The position numbers and the translations under genes were made by a program. This document shows positions 15,454-24,981 of a stretch of DNA of 61,007 nucleotides, piece by piece. The stretch's first letter is position 1. Each line of letters begins with the position of its first letter. This stretch comes from Planctomycetota bacterium (GTDB lineage: Bacteria > Planctomycetota > Phycisphaerae > UBA1845), in contig JAJRWX010000011.1 of assembly GCA_024276605.1 (NCBI GenBank), positions 1-61,007 on the forward strand. Direction: 5' to 3'. Under the pieces are notes generated by a model, which made no database searches, had not been told where the DNA came from, and saw nothing but the letters and a program-made list of their open reading frames with translations.

Positions 15454-15527
15454 AGGCGGCGGTGGGATTCGAACCCACGAATAACGGATTTGCAATCCGC
15501 CCCCTTAGTCCACTTGGGCACGCCGCC
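15454..15527 (-). tRNA. tRNA-Cys(GCA)
   Basis: The minus strand from 15527 folds into a standard cloverleaf. The acceptor arm GGCGGCG pairs with CGCCGCC, the anticodon loop TTGCAAA gives anticodon GCA, and the T arm holds GGTTCGAATCC. The discriminator base is U73, the known identity element for cysteine. No CCA is encoded. It stands alone, 127 bases after the hybrid kinase stop and on the opposite strand. Confidence 0.95.
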
Positions 15528-16443
15528 GTGCTATGTTCTATCGGCATATGCGATTCGGATTAGCGTCGATAATGACGCCCGTCTACGCCGCGAAACGACC
15601 ATCTATATCATCATCCAATGCAGACTGCAAGTCGAAGACGTCCGCGGGTATGGGCTTGGGAGTGTGATGATACCTGAGGGCTGAATACGCCGAATCAGGG
15701 CCGCCGACGCGAGCTTGCGGACCCACTTAACTTTTCGCAGTTTCTACTACTTTTTCCATGTCCAATTCCTTAGGAGACATTTCTCCAATCGAATCAATCG
15801 TACTACCAACGGTGCTGCTTTCCCGTCGAAAAGCTGGGTAGGTGGCGTTCCTCACTGCGATCCTGTTATACGATTACATTCTGTGTTTGATATACAAAAG
15901 ACAACTTGGATTCATTACTGACCGTGACATGTTATTGTTCAAGTTGAGTCATTTTTTTTGTACCGTTGTGTAAGTCACGCGGCACGTACATTCACGTCGA
16001 TATGCCAATTCTGCCAGCGTACAACGCGTTCATAGTACCTTTATCTCTGGAAGCTCAGCCCCGCCTGTTGGGGCAGATTTATATGAAATGCAATTGAATT
16101 CCATCCCCAGGCGATACAAACAAGGCATAGGATGGTCGTCGTGTTGTGCGGGTGCATTAAAACAGTGCAGGAGGGAGTATGTCAGGGTTATCGATTATAA
16201 TATGAAACATTGTTTTGACAGGTCGACTTCATTATAATTGGTAGGGAGGTTCAAACCGGTACGGCTTTTTACAGTATGGGGTGGGTTTTTACCGCACAAA
16301 CGTGTGGTTTCGATGGTCGATAGTTCGAACTCCATTGTAGTTCGGACGGTTGTGCAGGCATGTTTGCTCGTAATATAGCAACGTGTTAACTAAAATGTGT
16401 TGGGATCTACTGAGTTTTGGGTTGCCAAATACAAAAGGGGTTG
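15528..16443. other. 916-bp intergenic region upstream of the secreted SBBP protein
   Basis: No gene is supported here. A/T-rich segments include TTGACA near 16216 and TATAAT-like words at about 16195 and 16233, but their spacing (12 bases in one case) does not make a good sigma-70 promoter. GCCCC (16058-16062) and GGGGC (16070-16074) form a short hairpin around a 7-base loop, followed by ATTTAT. The long region probably contains the promoter of the SBBP gene. Confidence 0.4.
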
Positions 16444-18969
16444 ATGTATGGGGGGGAATTTTTGATCTGGTACGGACAAAACAATTTCTGTAAATTTTTT
16501 TCGACTCGTGGATTATGGCGAGGGTTCTTGATGTGCGCGTGGATCCTTTGCTTCGGGTTAGTATGTATGGCGGGCTCCGTTCGAGCTGCTCATCCTGCGG
16601 CGGAACTGACGCTATCCTCCTTCTTGGGCGGTAGCGGCGAAGATACGGCTAGAGATGTTTTCGTTGATGATGCAGGCTTCATCTATGTTACGGGCGGAAC
16701 CGCATCATCAAATTTTCCGACGACTGCCGGTGCTTATGACCGAACGCTGAATACTTCCGGTTCTCCGATCCATGATGTTTTTGTAACCAAGCTTTCGCCA
16801 AGCGGAAACATTGTTTGGTCCACACTGCTCGGTGGGCCTAACTACGATCGAGCCTATGCCATCGAGGTCGATCAAGCCGGTTTCGTGTATGTAGGCGGTC
16901 GAGCGGGTGCAGGATTTCCAACGACAAGTGGCGTTTTGCAGACCAATTTTGCCGGCGACGTTAATCCGAATTCACGTTACGGTAGGCAGGATGGATTTGT
17001 AGCTAAGTTATCGCCCGATGGTTCTAGTTTAATCTGGGCCACTTATTTTGGCGACGATGATCGTTCATTTATTCGGGATTTTGACATTGATAGCCAGGGT
17101 TTTGTGTATCTCGTATTGACGGACGGTGCTCGAACGAATTCACATGTTACGGCTGGTGCGTTCCAGACAATTCCCGGGGGTTCCAAAGATGGTGTGATTG
17201 CGAAGTTATCCACCGATGCTTCGCAGGTCATCTGGGCTAGTTATCTGGGAGGTTCAGGTATCGACGTGGGTACGCCGAGCATACGTGTAAATACCGCCGG
17301 GCAGCCTCATGTTTTGGGTTATACGAACTCGAGCAATATGCCCACGACCAACGGTGCATATAACCGTACCTATAACGGCGGCAACGGAGATGTTCATCTG
17401 GCCAAGTTTTCCGCTGATGGTTCACAACTGCTCTACGGTACATTTCTTGGTGGCTCTGCTGTTGAGTTTACCGAGACGCATGGTCTTGCGCTGGATTCAT
17501 CCGGCAATGCTATTGTCGCAGTGACAACCAAGTCTACGAACTTTCCAACAACCAACGGTGCCTTCCAACGAACGTATGGTGGAACGGGTGGTTCTGGAAC
17601 GGGAAGTGGTACGAACTATAACGGCGATGGTTTTATTGCCAAAATTTCCGCCGATGGTTCCACGTTGATGGCCGCTACCTATCTTGGCGGTCGCTATGGT
17701 GATGGGCTGGAAGGAGTTTCCGTGGCCGGAGACGGTACCATTGTCGTAAGCGGTGCTACCTTCTCAGACGATTTTCCCGTGACGGGCGATGCCTTTCAAC
17801 CACTCAATATGGGGAATGGTGATTTTTTTGTCGTGCGCATGACTTCGGACCTCCAGCGTATGGTGTATGGTACGTTGATCGGTGGTTCGAGTGTTGATTT
17901 TGGGCGTTCTTCTACGACAGATGACAATGGTAACATCTTTGCGATAGGGCACACGAAATCGAATGATTGGCCAACGTTGAATGCGGTGCAATCACAGAAA
18001 GCTGGAGGTATTGACGTTGTTTTCACTGTGTTAGGTTCGCTAAATCCTTGTGTAAAGGCCGGCGATGTCTGTGATGATGGCGATGCGTGTACGGAATTTG
18101 ATACGTGCGATGACGTGGGCATATGCGCGGGGACACCCCTGTTAGATTGTATGCTTTGCGTCAGCGATGCTGACTGTGATGATGCATTATCTTGTACGAA
18201 TGATATGTGTATAGCAGGAAAGTGTCATAATGTCGGCACTTGCCTTGATGATGGCGATCCTTGTAACGGCCAAGAATTATGTGACCCTCTCATAGGCGCC
18301 TGTCGCAGTACAGGCAATCCCTGCCCCGGCGTGTGTGATGCACTTCTGGGCTGTCCCTGTCAAACACCCATCGTCAGCGCTGCTGGTTCGAGATATATTA
18401 AAATCGAACCGTTACCGGTGGATTCGAATCAACCCGTACGAATTTTTGTGCAATCGGATACATTTCCCTGCATTGGAAAATATGTAGGCGTGCCAACGCC
18501 TATCGATCTGAACCACGATTTCATCGATGACGGTACCGTCGCTGTGTTGGTCGATAACCCACAGGACGCAGCTGAGCTGACGCCTATACAGTGGGGTCTG
18601 GCGCTATATGTGACCGGGCCGGACATTATTCCCTCGGATGCATCGCCTTCGGTGTACCGCATCCGGGCGGAGTGCGGTTATGTGTCGGCGGATGCAACAA
18701 CCACTATGCGTAAATGGGGTGATACGGATGGTAATGGCATTGACAGCGCTGCCGACATCTTGGCAGTCGTGAAGGGTTTTCAGCTTGAGTACGGTCCTCA
18801 GGCCAGTTGGACGTTGGTCTCAGACGATGTAACCGGTTCTTTGCTCTGCTCGCCGGATGGCTTTTTGACATCCGCGGATATACTGCGCATAGTCCAGGCC
18901 TTTCAGGGGGCGGACTACCTTGGCGAACTAGCGGCTGATGTGCCGAATTGTCAACTACCTTGCCAATAA
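16444..18969 (+). CDS. Large secreted SBBP beta-propeller protein with Cys-rich region and dockerin-like C-terminus
   Basis: The 841-residue product has a long N-terminal export signal: a basic stretch (STRGLWRGF), a hydrophobic core and cleavage probably after SVRA. ATG 16444 keeps the basic region and has an AAGGGG stretch just upstream; ATG 16531 (AGGG upstream) would lose it. From about 45 to 535 there are repeated SBBP units of roughly 60-65 residues, each with a GFIYVTGGTxSxNFPTTxGA block and a DxFVxKLSxxGxxxxWSTxLGG block. A Cys-rich segment (about 540-640, DGDACTEFDTCDD type) follows, then a beta-rich domain. Last is a dockerin-like pair with the calcium-loop-like DTDGNGIDSAADIL (about 759) and a second ADIL helix. 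This build is frequent in planctomycete surface proteins. Ligand and partner are unknown. Confidence 0.88.
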   Translation: MYGGEFLIWYGQNNFCKFFSTRGLWRGFLMCAWILCFGLVCMAGSVRAAHPAAELTLSSFLGGSGEDTARDVFVDDAGFIYVTGGTASSNFPTTAGAYDRTLNTSGSPIHDVFVTKLSPSGNIVWSTLLGGPNYDRAYAIEVDQAGFVYVGGRAGAGFPTTSGVLQTNFAGDVNPNSRYGRQDGFVAKLSPDGSSLIWATYFGDDDRSFIRDFDIDSQGFVYLVLTDGARTNSHVTAGAFQTIPGGSKDGVIAKLSTDASQVIWASYLGGSGIDVGTPSIRVNTAGQPHVLGYTNSSNMPTTNGAYNRTYNGGNGDVHLAKFSADGSQLLYGTFLGGSAVEFTETHGLALDSSGNAIVAVTTKSTNFPTTNGAFQRTYGGTGGSGTGSGTNYNGDGFIAKISADGSTLMAATYLGGRYGDGLEGVSVAGDGTIVVSGATFSDDFPVTGDAFQPLNMGNGDFFVVRMTSDLQRMVYGTLIGGSSVDFGRSSTTDDNGNIFAIGHTKSNDWPTLNAVQSQKAGGIDVVFTVLGSLNPCVKAGDVCDDGDACTEFDTCDDVGICAGTPLLDCMLCVSDADCDDALSCTNDMCIAGKCHNVGTCLDDGDPCNGQELCDPLIGACRSTGNPCPGVCDALLGCPCQTPIVSAAGSRYIKIEPLPVDSNQPVRIFVQSDTFPCIGKYVGVPTPIDLNHDFIDDGTVAVLVDNPQDAAELTPIQWGLALYVTGPDIIPSDASPSVYRIRAECGYVSADATTTMRKWGDTDGNGIDSAADILAVVKGFQLEYGPQASWTLVSDDVTGSLLCSPDGFLTSADILRIVQAFQGADYLGELAADVPNCQLPCQ

Positions 18970-18993
18970 GCTAATTCTTGCCGCACGTAACCA

Positions 18994-20793
18994 TCAGCTA
19001 GGGAGCTTGGCATTACGTTTAATAGTGAAGTTTACACGCTTGGGGTACAACGACGGCGCAGCTTCAGGATTGAATGTCATAGTCTCTTTGCGTTCGTACA
19101 AGTATAACGTTCTCTGGGAGACATCGTAGCTAGCGATGCGAACGGGATATCTGGCGGCAGAAAGGTCGACGGGGTACTTCCGCACTAGTCTAAATTCGTT
19201 CATCCCGATCACCGTATCGATAGCCTGCTTGATGTCCATATCTTGACGCTGATCAACCATGTATGTTGGCCACTCGATGAGGATGTATTTGACGTTCCAT
19301 TCCTTTAGTGACTTGGACAAGGCCTCTGCATCTTCCCCACGCGACTTCCAATTGCGGAGTAATTGTTCCGCACGCAGTATACTACCGTGTGCGAATATGT
19401 TCGGTGTAACATTACGATGTGATTCTATCGAGAGGCGATATAAAACGGCCATGCGCGCTGGTTCTGATGGGGCAAATGATAAGCAAGCAAACGGGCCCAT
19501 TTGGGCGCTTAGTTCATCGGCCACTTGGCGATAAACTGTAGCTTGGTGCGGTACGCGAACTTGAAACGCATCATACAGTTGGTAACCGAGCAATAGCAAT
19601 ATCGCTACCGTCGAGAGATACTTTCGAGATTTTTCTAAGGGCCTGACGTTTCCTATTAATGAAAGAGCATGTCGAATGCCTAATGTAGCTAGTAGGCATA
19701 TAGGTGGGATAACCATGCACGCGTAACGAGTGGCCTGAGCTTTCATGTATGAGTGCATAAAGTAGAACGAGATGATCCATACAATTAGCGTGGAGCCTTG
19801 TCGGACTCGACGAAGTAATACAACTACCACACCCACCGCGCTGAGTATAATGACAGGCCAACTAAATAGGTGCGTTAATCGATGGATGTAATAAGTCCAT
19901 TGAGCTAAATTAAATCGATCGAATACATGCTGTTTAGTAAATCCAACGGAGTGCCCTACCGCATCGCCGCCAATGAATTTGAGCATGACAAATACTTGTC
20001 CGACGGATGCCGCTACGATAATCAGGATCGACACCAGGATGGCCGGGTGTTTGAGTTTTGACCATTGTTTTGTCGTAATCACACTGAATGCGTAGATGGG
20101 GAGCAGCATGAGCGCGTGTTGTTTCGTCCAGATGGCCAATGCGGTCAGGACTGCCCACCAGAGGCTTACCAACCAACGAGGCTTGTTGGATTGGAGAAGT
20201 ATCTCGAATAGCCACATAGCACCGGTGACAAATGCTAATACCGGTACTTCGATCATGATGTCTCGGCCCCAGTAGACCAGATAAGGCGTTGATATGATTA
20301 ACAACGTACCAGCGGCGGCCCACCAGGTAGACAACCTGATAATCAGCCAGTTGAATGTAAAGTAGGTAAGTAGAACCGCAAACAGTAACACAGTGATTTG
20401 TGCAGAAACGCTGGAGATGCCGCAGACGGCCATCACCATCGCTTCGCATACGTAAAAAACCGGTGGGTAATAACCCAGGTTCACGGCTGGGTAGTGGCTA
20501 TAATACTCCATGGCATAACCAATAGGGTCAGACATAGCTTCAGATCGAGATTGAAGCGCATCTAATAGGAAAATGCCGTTGATTATGTGGTGGGGGGCAT
20601 CTGAGGCGTCTCCGTGGCTGAGTGTGATGCGTTGCCCATAAAGTAATACCGTGACTACTATCAGCAAAGCAAACAAACGGCGCCATTGTCTAGGCATAGA
20701 CGCGGTGTCGTTACGAGTAGATATCAGCTCTTCGTGGTCGTTGGTTTGCTGCATGGCTGCTCGATGTGCTAAGTTGTTAGTCGTTTCACTCAA
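18994..20793 (-). CDS. GT39/ArnT-type membrane glycosyltransferase
   Basis: A 599-residue multi-pass protein of the GT-C fold. The first external loop carries the acidic pair HGDASDAPHH, the usual catalytic and metal-contact site in PMT/ArnT-like enzymes, and PYLVYWGRDIMIEVP is typical for the family. About eleven hydrophobic segments precede a soluble tail of roughly 170 residues. Such enzymes move a sugar from a polyprenyl phosphate carrier to protein or lipid outside the membrane. The start is probably TTG 20793 (GAAGG upstream); ATG 20754 is an alternative. It converges on the SBBP protein gene with only 24 bases between them and might glycosylate that or another surface protein. The acceptor is a guess. 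Confidence 0.85.
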   Translation of the reverse strand: MSETTNNLAHRAAMQQTNDHEELISTRNDTASMPRQWRRLFALLIVVTVLLYGQRITLSHGDASDAPHHIINGIFLLDALQSRSEAMSDPIGYAMEYYSHYPAVNLGYYPPVFYVCEAMVMAVCGISSVSAQITVLLFAVLLTYFTFNWLIIRLSTWWAAAGTLLIISTPYLVYWGRDIMIEVPVLAFVTGAMWLFEILLQSNKPRWLVSLWWAVLTALAIWTKQHALMLLPIYAFSVITTKQWSKLKHPAILVSILIIVAASVGQVFVMLKFIGGDAVGHSVGFTKQHVFDRFNLAQWTYYIHRLTHLFSWPVIILSAVGVVVVLLRRVRQGSTLIVWIISFYFMHSYMKAQATRYACMVIPPICLLATLGIRHALSLIGNVRPLEKSRKYLSTVAILLLLGYQLYDAFQVRVPHQATVYRQVADELSAQMGPFACLSFAPSEPARMAVLYRLSIESHRNVTPNIFAHGSILRAEQLLRNWKSRGEDAEALSKSLKEWNVKYILIEWPTYMVDQRQDMDIKQAIDTVIGMNEFRLVRKYPVDLSAARYPVRIASYDVSQRTLYLYERKETMTFNPEAAPSLYPKRVNFTIKRNAKLPS

Positions 20794-21432
20794 ATTCGCC
20801 GCCTTCGCAACATATAATATAGGTATTTCGGAGATATTTTAGTGGACGCTTAACCACCGTGACTTTTGTATATACCGTCATCAGGATATCCAGTTCAGGT
20901 CATATGGCTATTGCGTACCATATACATTGTTGTACCGATAACAATAGGATGAGGCCTTAGGAGTCGTAGCATGCCATCCTATGTCTGGTGGCCGGAATTA
21001 CGGCTATATCAATTCTGGGGTATGTACTTATCGTTAAGCTTGCGGCATGTCGAAATGTAATCTGACATTCAGCAGAATAATGGGAACAATGACAAGATTG
21101 TCCATGTGTACAATTAGACGCGACTATCCGGACTAAAACCGCATATGCACCTGTTATGATCCTTGCCATATTTGGTCGATTAAGCGTATACTCTGCGGCA
21201 GTTCTGTGCGGTTTATGGTAGCGTCAATCGGGTCGTAGATATAGCTGACGCGTCAAGACTACGAGGTAGTGTCTAATTCATCTTTCCACGAGGATGACTC
21301 AGCCTTCAAATGGGTGTCTGGTCTAACTGCCGAGGGCAAAGACTAGGCAATAGTGGGAGGTAACGGGGATTCGGGCACGTCACGGGGACGGAGTCTACCC
21401 TGATAAGGACTCCCTAACAGGATGGTTCGCCT
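20794..21432. other. 639-bp divergent intergenic region before the glycan operon
   Basis: This region separates the minus-strand GT39 gene from the 19-gene plus-strand operon. It holds the candidate promoter at 21163-21192. A GGAGTC/GACTCC pair with a 12-base loop lies in the leader (21391-21414), some 20 bases before the first gene's start. No coding sequence is supported. Confidence 0.45.
21163..21192 (+). promoter_or_regulatory. Candidate sigma-70 promoter of the glycan operon
   Basis: TTGCCA (21163-21168) and TATACT (21187-21192) each match five of six consensus bases and are 18 bases apart. Transcription would start near 21199 and leave an untranslated leader of about 235 bases before the first gene. 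It is the only good match I see ahead of the operon, but it has no experimental support. Confidence 0.42.
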
Positions 21433-23280
21433 TTGCATGCGGAAACAAAAGATGCCATTGTCATAGGTGCAGGTCCGGCGGGACTTACCGCATCCTATGA
21501 GCTAGCCAAGCACGGAATTCGTTCGACGATTCTAGAAGCGGATCAGCTCGTTGGTGGCATTTCGCGTACGGTAAACTACAAAGGGTATCGTTTCGACATT
21601 GGGGGACACCGATTCTTCTCAAAAGTTCCTTTAATCAACGAAGTATGGGACGAAATCATCGATGAAGACATGCTGATTCGGCCACGTCTATCTCGTATTC
21701 ATTATCGAGGCCACTTTTTTGATTATCCCCTACAAGCAGGAAATGCACTATCCGGTCTTGGGTTAATTGAGGCCTGTTTGATTGGTCTAAGTTATGCTCG
21801 TACCAAGGTGTTTCCTTCTCGCCAGGAGCGGAATTTTGAGGAGTGGGTGGCCAACCGCTTTGGATATCGCCTATACAACATCTTCTTCAAGACCTACACC
21901 GAAAAGGTTTGGGGTATACCATGCACGGAGATTTCCGCCGACTGGGCGGCGCAGCGAATTAAAAATCTTTCGCTCGTTGAAGCTGTGCGCAACGCGCTGT
22001 TGGGTGGGAGTGGAAAAACCAAAGACGGCAAGATCATCACTACGCTGATCGACAAGTTCAAATACCCGCGTTTGGGACCGGGGATGATGTGGGAATGTTG
22101 CGAATCACGTCTTGAAGCACAGGGCAACCATACCCTACGGGGGAGACGTGTGGAGCGTATTCGACATACCCAAGGAAGGGTCGAATGTGTCTACGCACGT
22201 ACCAATGAGGGTGAGTTGGAGGAATTCTCCGGCGATCAGTTTTTCTCCACCATGCCGCTTCGGGAATTGATCTCCGCGTTGGATCCTGCGCCGCCGGACG
22301 AGGTGCTGCGCGCTGCCAATAGCCTAGCTTATCGTGATTACTTGACGGTCGTCTTGATGGTTAAGCGCGACAAGGTTTTCCCGGATAACTGGATATACAT
22401 TCATTCACCCGAAGTCAAAATGGGGCGCATCCAAAATTATAAAAACTGGAGCCCCGAGATGGTGCCTGACTCCACGCGTACCTCGTTGGGGCTTGAATAT
22501 TTTCTTTGGGATGTGGATGATGAATGGAATTGGTCCAAGGATCGGCTAATTGACCTCGGTATGAAAGAAACTATTGCGCTGAAGCTGATCGAAGAGAATG
22601 AAGTAGAGGATGGTACGGTTGTACGTATGAAGAAAGCGTATCCTATCTACGATCAGTTCTATAAGGAACATCTCGACGTAATACGTCGATATCTGGCGAC
22701 GATTACGAATCTACAAACGATCGGTCGCAATGGCCAACATCGTTACAACAACCAAGATCATTCGATGTTGACCGGCATTTACGCGGCCCGCAATGTGGTT
22801 GGGGCAAATTATGACATCTGGTCGGTCAACGTCGAGCAGGAGTATCACGAAGAGACCGTCAGTGATGAAAAGGCCACAGGCGACCGCTTGATTCCCCAGA
22901 GAGTCGAACCGGATATAGATGCCGAAAAAGTGGCACCCGACGCTGTGATTCGTGCCGCCTTTGCCAAAATGGACCCATTCGCATTAGGCGTTGCTATGGG
23001 GCTTGTTTTTGCCATAAGTTTGTTCATGGCCACGGCTGCGTTACTTGTTAAAGGTGGTGACGTAGTCGGCCCGCACTTATCCTTGCTAGGCCATTTTTTC
23101 ATTGGCTACGAAGTTACTTGGCTAGGTGCGCTGTTGGGACTGATAGAGGCGGGGATTGGCGGGTTTATGATAGGATATGTTGGCGCCGGGCTTAGGAATT
23201 GGACGATGTCAACGTACACCAAACTATTGAAGCGACGGGCTGAAATGGATCAGAGCAAGGATTTGTTGGACAAAGTATAG
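21433..23280 (+). CDS. UDP-galactopyranose-mutase-like flavoprotein with C-terminal membrane module
   Basis: The N-terminal 490 residues form an FAD-binding protein of the COG1232/UGM-like group: the dinucleotide motif [16 protein letters not shown], then [22 protein letters not shown] and a later [17 protein letters not shown]. These enzymes rearrange or oxidise nucleotide-linked sugars, or are flavin oxidases of unclear role. The remaining part (about 520-615) is unusual: a hydrophobic segment, then [16 protein letters not shown] and a second hydrophobic segment, clearly related to the separate 102-residue protein encoded next. Start is TTG 21433 with AGGATGG upstream; no ATG in frame fits. 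It is the first gene of the operon. Confidence 0.82.
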   Translation: MHAETKDAIVIGAGPAGLTASYELAKHGIRSTILEADQLVGGISRTVNYKGYRFDIGGHRFFSKVPLINEVWDEIIDEDMLIRPRLSRIHYRGHFFDYPLQAGNALSGLGLIEACLIGLSYARTKVFPSRQERNFEEWVANRFGYRLYNIFFKTYTEKVWGIPCTEISADWAAQRIKNLSLVEAVRNALLGGSGKTKDGKIITTLIDKFKYPRLGPGMMWECCESRLEAQGNHTLRGRRVERIRHTQGRVECVYARTNEGELEEFSGDQFFSTMPLRELISALDPAPPDEVLRAANSLAYRDYLTVVLMVKRDKVFPDNWIYIHSPEVKMGRIQNYKNWSPEMVPDSTRTSLGLEYFLWDVDDEWNWSKDRLIDLGMKETIALKLIEENEVEDGTVVRMKKAYPIYDQFYKEHLDVIRRYLATITNLQTIGRNGQHRYNNQDHSMLTGIYAARNVVGANYDIWSVNVEQEYHEETVSDEKATGDRLIPQRVEPDIDAEKVAPDAVIRAAFAKMDPFALGVAMGLVFAISLFMATAALLVKGGDVVGPHLSLLGHFFIGYEVTWLGALLGLIEAGIGGFMIGYVGAGLRNWTMSTYTKLLKRRAEMDQSKDLLDKV

Positions 23281-23387
23281 AGCAAGCTCTATGGTTACGT
23301 AGCGGTTGAAACTCGGATAGCCCCCAGCGTTTTCTGTGAAAATGCTTTACATGAATGAGGGTGTTATAATCCAAGGAGGAGGTCGTC

Positions 23388-23696
23388 ATGTCGACACAAA
23401 ACGCCGATCAAGAAGTCAGCCGCGCGATTGCCCGGATGAAAGCTGGAATACTTGCGTTTATTTTTGCTATCATTGGTGGCGGCGGTTTATTTGTGATGAC
23501 CGCGTGGCTGCTAGTGAAGGGGGGGCCGCAGGTTGGTAAAACACTCAACCTTCTCGGCCATTTTTTCATAGGCTATGAAGTTACTTGGCTAGGTGCATTT
23601 GTGGGGTTGATCTACGGTGCCTTAACCGGCGGTATCATCGGGTGGTGCATTGGTATTGTGTATAACCGTATCGTTGGTATCCCTTCAACGTCATAG
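23388..23696 (+). CDS. Small two-segment membrane protein, paralogue of the flavoprotein tail
   Basis: A 102-residue protein with a strong AGGAGGAGG site before ATG 23388. It has two hydrophobic segments flanking [16 protein letters not shown], a 16-residue block identical to the tail of the preceding flavoprotein, and the earlier LLVKGG is shared as well. The second segment is glycine-rich (GALTGGIIGWCIGIVYNRIVG). I know no named family for it. The arrangement suggests a duplicated membrane module, perhaps pairing with the flavoprotein to hold it near a membrane complex. That role is inferred only from similarity and adjacency. Confidence 0.75.
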   Translation: MSTQNADQEVSRAIARMKAGILAFIFAIIGGGGLFVMTAWLLVKGGPQVGKTLNLLGHFFIGYEVTWLGAFVGLIYGALTGGIIGWCIGIVYNRIVGIPSTS

Positions 23697-23790
23697 CATA
23701 TAGTCGTTCATTGTGTGACGAGAGTACATTCGCCGTGCAGGCTACACCCTGCGGCTCGGTTCGTTTTATACAATCCAGCACTGTTATACT

Positions 23791-24969
23791 ATGCACATCG
23801 GACTTGATGCCACATGCACGGCTAATCGTCGTGGATTCGGGCGGTTTGCACGCGAATTGTTTCACGCGCTCGCCACTTTAGACACCGGCGATGAATATAC
23901 GCTTTTTTGTGATCGACCATATGCCGACAGCGATCAACTTCCGAAAGATTGGCGTGTTGTTATAGCCGAGACGCGGGTAGCGGCTACTGAGGCCGCCTCA
24001 GCGGATGGTCGGCGATCGATTGGTGATATGTTAGCCATGCGCAAAGCGGTTAGCCGTGAGCGAATTGACTTGATGTATTTTCCTGCGGTCTACACGTACT
24101 TTCCGGTCGCGGGAAAGTTTCCTTGTCTCGTGACGTTCCATGATGTCATCGCAGAGACGCTGCCACATTTGATCTTTCATAATAAGCGTAGTCAATTCTT
24201 CTGGAATTTGAAAAGTCGGTTAGCCATTCGTCGAGCGTCGAAAATTGTGACAGTTTCACAAGCGTCGAAAGAAGGTCTGATGCGTCACTTCAAACTCGGC
24301 GAAGATCGAATGCGGGTGATATCGGAGGCACCGGGTGCCGCGTTTAGTCCTGTAGACGTCGCCTCGGGTGCGCATCAGCAGGCGATTAAACGATATGACC
24401 TGTCCGACCAAGATCGATACTTCATTTATGTGGGAGGTATAAGTCCGCACAAGAACCTACATTCACTCGTCGAGGGTTTTTCCCTGGTTGGTGAATTAGG
24501 TAAAGACGTACAACTGCTGCTGGTGGGAGATTACCAGGGCGATGTATTTCGTACCTGTTATGAAGAGTTAATGGTTGTCGTACGAAAATACAATCTTGCG
24601 TCGCGCGTGCGATTTCTTGGTTATGTGCCTGACGATGATCTGGCACATCTTTACGCGGGTTCGATGGCTTTAGTGTTCCCTTCCTATTTAGAGGGTTTTG
24701 GTCTGCCGGCCGTAGAGGCTATGAAGTGTGGAACGGCGGTCATTGCCAGCGATCGAGGTTCCTTGCCGGAAGTGCTCGGCGGCGCAGGTTTGCTCTTTGA
24801 TCCTGATAGTCCTCAATCTTTGGCTGATGCGCTCACGACATTCCTCTCCAGCGAATCATACCGTAACCAAATAACTACGCAGTGCGTAAGGCGAGGGCAG
24901 GATTTTTCCTGGGAAACCGCGGCCCGCCAGCTTGTGGAAGTGTTTCATGAGTTTAAGCCTTTTATCTGA
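23791..24969 (+). CDS. GT4-family glycosyltransferase
   Basis: A 392-residue cytoplasmic glycosyltransferase of the GT-B fold. The N-terminus MHIGLDATCTANRRGFGRFARELF is the glycine-rich acceptor-side loop, split here across a longer helix. The donor-side domain has YVGGISPHKNLHSLVEGF, then LVFPSYLEGFGLPAVEAMKCGTAVIAS, the GPGTP-type E-x7-E block that grips the nucleotide sugar. The ATG at 23791 has no clear ribosome binding site. It is 94 bases after the small membrane protein and 12 bases before the next GT4 gene. The sugar is unknown. Confidence 0.92.
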   Translation: MHIGLDATCTANRRGFGRFARELFHALATLDTGDEYTLFCDRPYADSDQLPKDWRVVIAETRVAATEAASADGRRSIGDMLAMRKAVSRERIDLMYFPAVYTYFPVAGKFPCLVTFHDVIAETLPHLIFHNKRSQFFWNLKSRLAIRRASKIVTVSQASKEGLMRHFKLGEDRMRVISEAPGAAFSPVDVASGAHQQAIKRYDLSDQDRYFIYVGGISPHKNLHSLVEGFSLVGELGKDVQLLLVGDYQGDVFRTCYEELMVVVRKYNLASRVRFLGYVPDDDLAHLYAGSMALVFPSYLEGFGLPAVEAMKCGTAVIASDRGSLPEVLGGAGLLFDPDSPQSLADALTTFLSSESYRNQITTQCVRRGQDFSWETAARQLVEVFHEFKPFI

Positions 24970-24981
24970 ACGGACTAGTTC

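Noticed and set aside
15412-15684. Open frame crossing the tRNA-Cys region
   Set aside because: It covers a perfect tRNA on the other strand and shows no ribosome binding site or protein-like pattern.
16213-16240. TTGACA and TATAAT words upstream of the SBBP gene as a promoter
   Set aside because: Only 12 bases separate them, too short for sigma-70.
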